Positions 5,235 to 6,953 of a stretch of 6,953 nucleotides of DNA are shown piece after piece. The DNA lies in assembly GCA_025934335.1 (NCBI GenBank), contig JAICYG010000145.1, positions 1-6,953 on the forward strand, read 5' to 3'. Each line of letters opens with the position of its first letter. Positions within the stretch are counted from its first letter, which is position 1. Below the pieces are notes generated by a model that was not told the DNA's origin, did not search any database, and saw only the letters and a list, made by a program, of their open reading frames with translations. The translations under genes were made by a program, and so were the position numbers. Source of the stretch: Thermoleophilia bacterium. GTDB taxonomy: Bacteria; Actinomycetota; Thermoleophilia; Gaiellales; Gaiellaceae.

Positions 5235-6202
5235 CCATCGTCGCGGAGATCAAGGAGCGGGGGCTCGAGGCGGTGCGCGAGTGGGCGCTGCGCCTCGACG
5301 GCGCCGAGCCCCGACTTTGTGTTGAGTCAACACTTAGTCCGGAAGTGCGGGACGCGCTGCTCGCGCTCGCCGACCGCGTGCGCCGCTGGCACGAGCTGCA
5401 GCGCCCGGCGGACGTGGAGCTGGAGGTCGAGCCCGGTGTGCAGCTCGAGCGGCGGTGGTTCCCGCTCGACGCGGTCGGTGTCTACGTGCCGCGCGGGCTC
5501 CTCTCGACGCTCGTCATGTGCGTCGTGCCGGCGCAGGCGGCAGGCGTGCGGCGCATCGTCGTCTGCACGCCGCCGGACGGCGCGGAGCGGATCGCGGCCG
5601 CGGCGCGGCTGCTCGGCGTGGAGGAGGTGTGGGCTCTCGGCGGCCCGCAGGCGATCGGGTTCCTCGCTTACGTGGAGCGCGTCGACAAGATCGTCGGCCC
5701 TGGCAACTCGTTCGTCAACGAGGCGAAGCTCGAGGTCTCGCGCGACGTGCCGATCGACCTGCCCGGTGGCCCGTCGGAGGTGGTGGTCGTCGGCGGCGAG
5801 CCGGACGTGGTCGAGCAGGAGCTCGCCGCCCAGCGCGAGCACGGCCACGACGCCGTCTGCACGGCCGTCGCGACGCTCGAGGAGGCCGAGGCGATCGCGC
5901 CCGAGCACCTCGTGCTGCTCGGCGACGCGGAGGCCCTCGCCGACCGTGTCCGGAACGCAGGCGCCGTGTTCGTCGGCCGCTACTCGCCCGTCGCCGCCGG
6001 CGACTATGCGACCGGCGGCAACCACGTGCTGCCGACGAACGGCTGGGCTCGCTCCGTGGGCGGGCTCGGCCTGGAGACGTTCCTGAAGCCGGTTACGATT
6101 CAGCGGCTGACCGAGGCCGGCCTCGCACGGATCCGCCCGACGGTAGAGGCGCTCGCCGCCGCCGAGGGTATGCCGGCCCACGCGGCAGCGGTGCAGCGGT
6201 GA
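5231..6202 (+). CDS. hisD: HisD, histidinol dehydrogenase, unusually short
   Basis: 323 residues from GTG at 5231, overlapping the hisG stop as GTGA. It oxidises L-histidinol to L-histidine in two NAD-dependent steps and needs zinc. Visible family blocks are VGVYVPRG (82-89), VVPAQAAGV (98-106), ALGGPQAI (135-142), VDKIVGPGN (151-159), DLPGGPSEVVVV (176-187), AAQREH (199-204), IAPEHL (222-227), GDYATGGNHVLPT (257-269) and EGMPAHAAAV (312-321). By comparison with E. coli HisD as I remember it (Gln259, His262, Glu326, His327, Asp360, His419), the zinc ligands are Gln201, His204, Asp258 and His317 and the catalytic pair is Glu225-His226. All are kept, yet about 43 residues are missing between His204 and Glu225, and the N-terminus and two loops are also shorter than in the usual 420-440 residue enzyme. 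An AT-rich near-palindrome lies within codons 28-37. It is coupled to hisC by a GTGA overlap. Confidence 0.93.
   Translation: MTIVAEIKERGLEAVREWALRLDGAEPRLCVESTLSPEVRDALLALADRVRRWHELQRPADVELEVEPGVQLERRWFPLDAVGVYVPRGLLSTLVMCVVPAQAAGVRRIVVCTPPDGAERIAAAARLLGVEEVWALGGPQAIGFLAYVERVDKIVGPGNSFVNEAKLEVSRDVPIDLPGGPSEVVVVGGEPDVVEQELAAQREHGHDAVCTAVATLEEAEAIAPEHLVLLGDAEALADRVRNAGAVFVGRYSPVAAGDYATGGNHVLPTNGWARSVGGLGLETFLKPVTIQRLTEAGLARIRPTVEALAAAEGMPAHAAAVQR
5313..5339. repeat. AT-rich 27-base near-palindrome inside hisD
   Basis: The core is GTGTTGA (5319-5325), a central G, then TCAACAC (5327-5333), perfectly complementary. The symmetry extends to 13-base arms with 11 of 13 pairs, ending in GACT and AGTC. 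About 41 percent GC, against roughly 70 percent around it. It encodes codons TGT, GTT, TCA, ACA, CTT and AGT, rare in this window, in residues 30-36 of HisD. It could be a protein-binding site or a copy of a dispersed palindromic repeat; the window holds only one copy. Confidence 0.65.
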
Positions 6203-6953
6203 GGGTATTGGCTCCCGAGTTTCGGCCGTACACGTGGGCGCCGCCGACGCCGGAGGTGGCGCGCATCGCCGGCATCGACCCGTCGCAGGTCTTGCGCTTC
6301 GACCAGAACACGCCCGCGCTGCCGCTGCCCTCGACGCGGCCGGGCACGGTCGCAGGCGCGCTCGCGCGCGTCAGCGGCTACCCCGGCGGCGGCTACCTGC
6401 CGCTCCGCCGCGCGATCGCCGACTACGCCGGCGTCGACCCCGGGAACGTCGTGCTCGGCGCCGGTGCCGACGACCTGATCCTCCTCTGCGCGCGGGCCTA
6501 CGCAGGTCCCGGCGACCGGATTGCGGTCCCGGCCGCGCCCACGTATCCGCTCTACCGGATCGCGGCGCAGCTCGCGGGCGCCGAAGTGGGCGACGACGAC
6601 CCGGTGCTCACGTTCGCGTGCCGGCCGAACAACCCGACCGGCTCGCTCGGGCCGCTCCCGGACGCGCGGCCGCTCGTCGTCGACGAGGCGTACTTCGAGT
6701 ATTGCGGCGAGACCGCGCTGCCGCTCGCGGCCGATGAGGAGGTGATCGCGCTCCGCACCTTCTCGAAGCTCTTCGGGCTTGCCGGTGCACGCGTCGGCTA
6801 CGCGATCGCACGGCGCGACGTCGCCGACGAGCTCAACGCACGACAGGCGCCGGCGCCTGTCAGCTCGCTCGGCGCCGAGCTCGCGATCGCGGCGCTCGCC
6901 TCGAGACCCGATCCCGCGGCAGAGATCGAGGAGCGCGAGCGGCTCGCCGCGGC
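6199..6953 (+). CDS. hisC: HisC-type histidinol-phosphate aminotransferase, 5' part (3' end outside window)
   Basis: A reading frame open to the window edge shows 251 residues. The GTG at 6199 overlaps the hisD stop as GTGA; a TTG at 6208 is a weaker alternative. It is a fold-type I PLP enzyme that transaminates imidazole-acetol phosphate with glutamate. Motifs are RFDQNTPALP (33-42, at the family's substrate-binding NENP position), YPGGGYLPLR (61-70), LGAGADDLI (86-94), PTYPLYR (114-120), PNNPTG (143-148), VVDEAYFEY (160-168) and TFSKLFGLAGARVGY (187-201), where Lys190 should bind PLP. The stretch from PTYPLYR to DEAY is about 28 residues shorter than in E. coli HisC as I recall it. Position after hisD supports HisC over other class I/II aminotransferases; a broader-specificity enzyme cannot be excluded. 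Confidence 0.88.
   Translation, partial: MRVLAPEFRPYTWAPPTPEVARIAGIDPSQVLRFDQNTPALPLPSTRPGTVAGALARVSGYPGGGYLPLRRAIADYAGVDPGNVVLGAGADDLILLCARAYAGPGDRIAVPAAPTYPLYRIAAQLAGAEVGDDDPVLTFACRPNNPTGSLGPLPDARPLVVDEAYFEYCGETALPLAADEEVIALRTFSKLFGLAGARVGYAIARRDVADELNARQAPAPVSSLGAELAIAALASRPDPAAEIEERERLAA

Noticed and set aside
5231..6202. hisD as a pseudogene because of its short length
   Set aside because: The frame is intact, all four zinc ligands and the catalytic Glu-His pair are present, and both ends show coupled overlaps with neighbours.

Overview
The window is GC-rich (roughly 70 percent by eye), densely packed and strongly biased to G/C at third codon positions. Together with leaderless-looking starts, four-base gene overlaps and unusually short histidine enzymes, this suggests a high-GC actinobacterial lineage, possibly Thermoleophilia (Gaiellales or Solirubrobacterales). 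The taxonomic placement is inference, because no rRNA or other marker is present.

Left part (1-3434, all + strand): the 3' portion of an ATP-grasp family protein that enters from outside the window; a 252-residue protein that looks like a divergent papain-fold cysteine peptidase; and a two-gene ABC exporter (ATPase plus six-segment ABC-2 permease) joined by an ATGA overlap. These genes are separated by gaps of about 45 bases and have no obvious functional link to one another.

Right part (3415-6953): a histidine biosynthesis locus. hisA lies on the minus strand and its 3' end overlaps the permease gene tail to tail. Divergent from hisA is a plus-strand run: a TrpR-like (YerC/YecD-type) regulator, hisG (long form), hisD and hisC, the last running off the window. 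Every junction in this run is a four-base NTGA overlap (CTGA, GTGA, GTGA), so translation is probably coupled. Between hisA and the regulator is only a 33-base gap, which holds a 20-base inverted repeat whose two arms each read as a TAACAT -10 element, one for each direction. The simplest model is a histidine-responsive TrpR-like repressor that shuts both divergent leaderless promoters by binding one operator. HisG catalyses the first step of the pathway, HisA the isomerisation in the middle, HisC the transamination of imidazole-acetol phosphate and HisD the final oxidation to histidine. hisB, hisF, hisH, hisI and hisE are not in view.

The items most worth a second look are: the shared operator/double promoter with an autoregulatory TrpR-like gene in front of hisG; a CTG start for hisG; an AT-rich 27-base near-palindrome inside the hisD coding sequence; and a 323-residue HisD lacking about 43 residues between its zinc ligands and catalytic Glu-His pair while keeping all of these residues, with parallel shortening in HisC and HisA. 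No tRNA, rRNA, insertion sequence, CRISPR array or convincing terminator was seen. No stretch over 300 bases lacks a gene.
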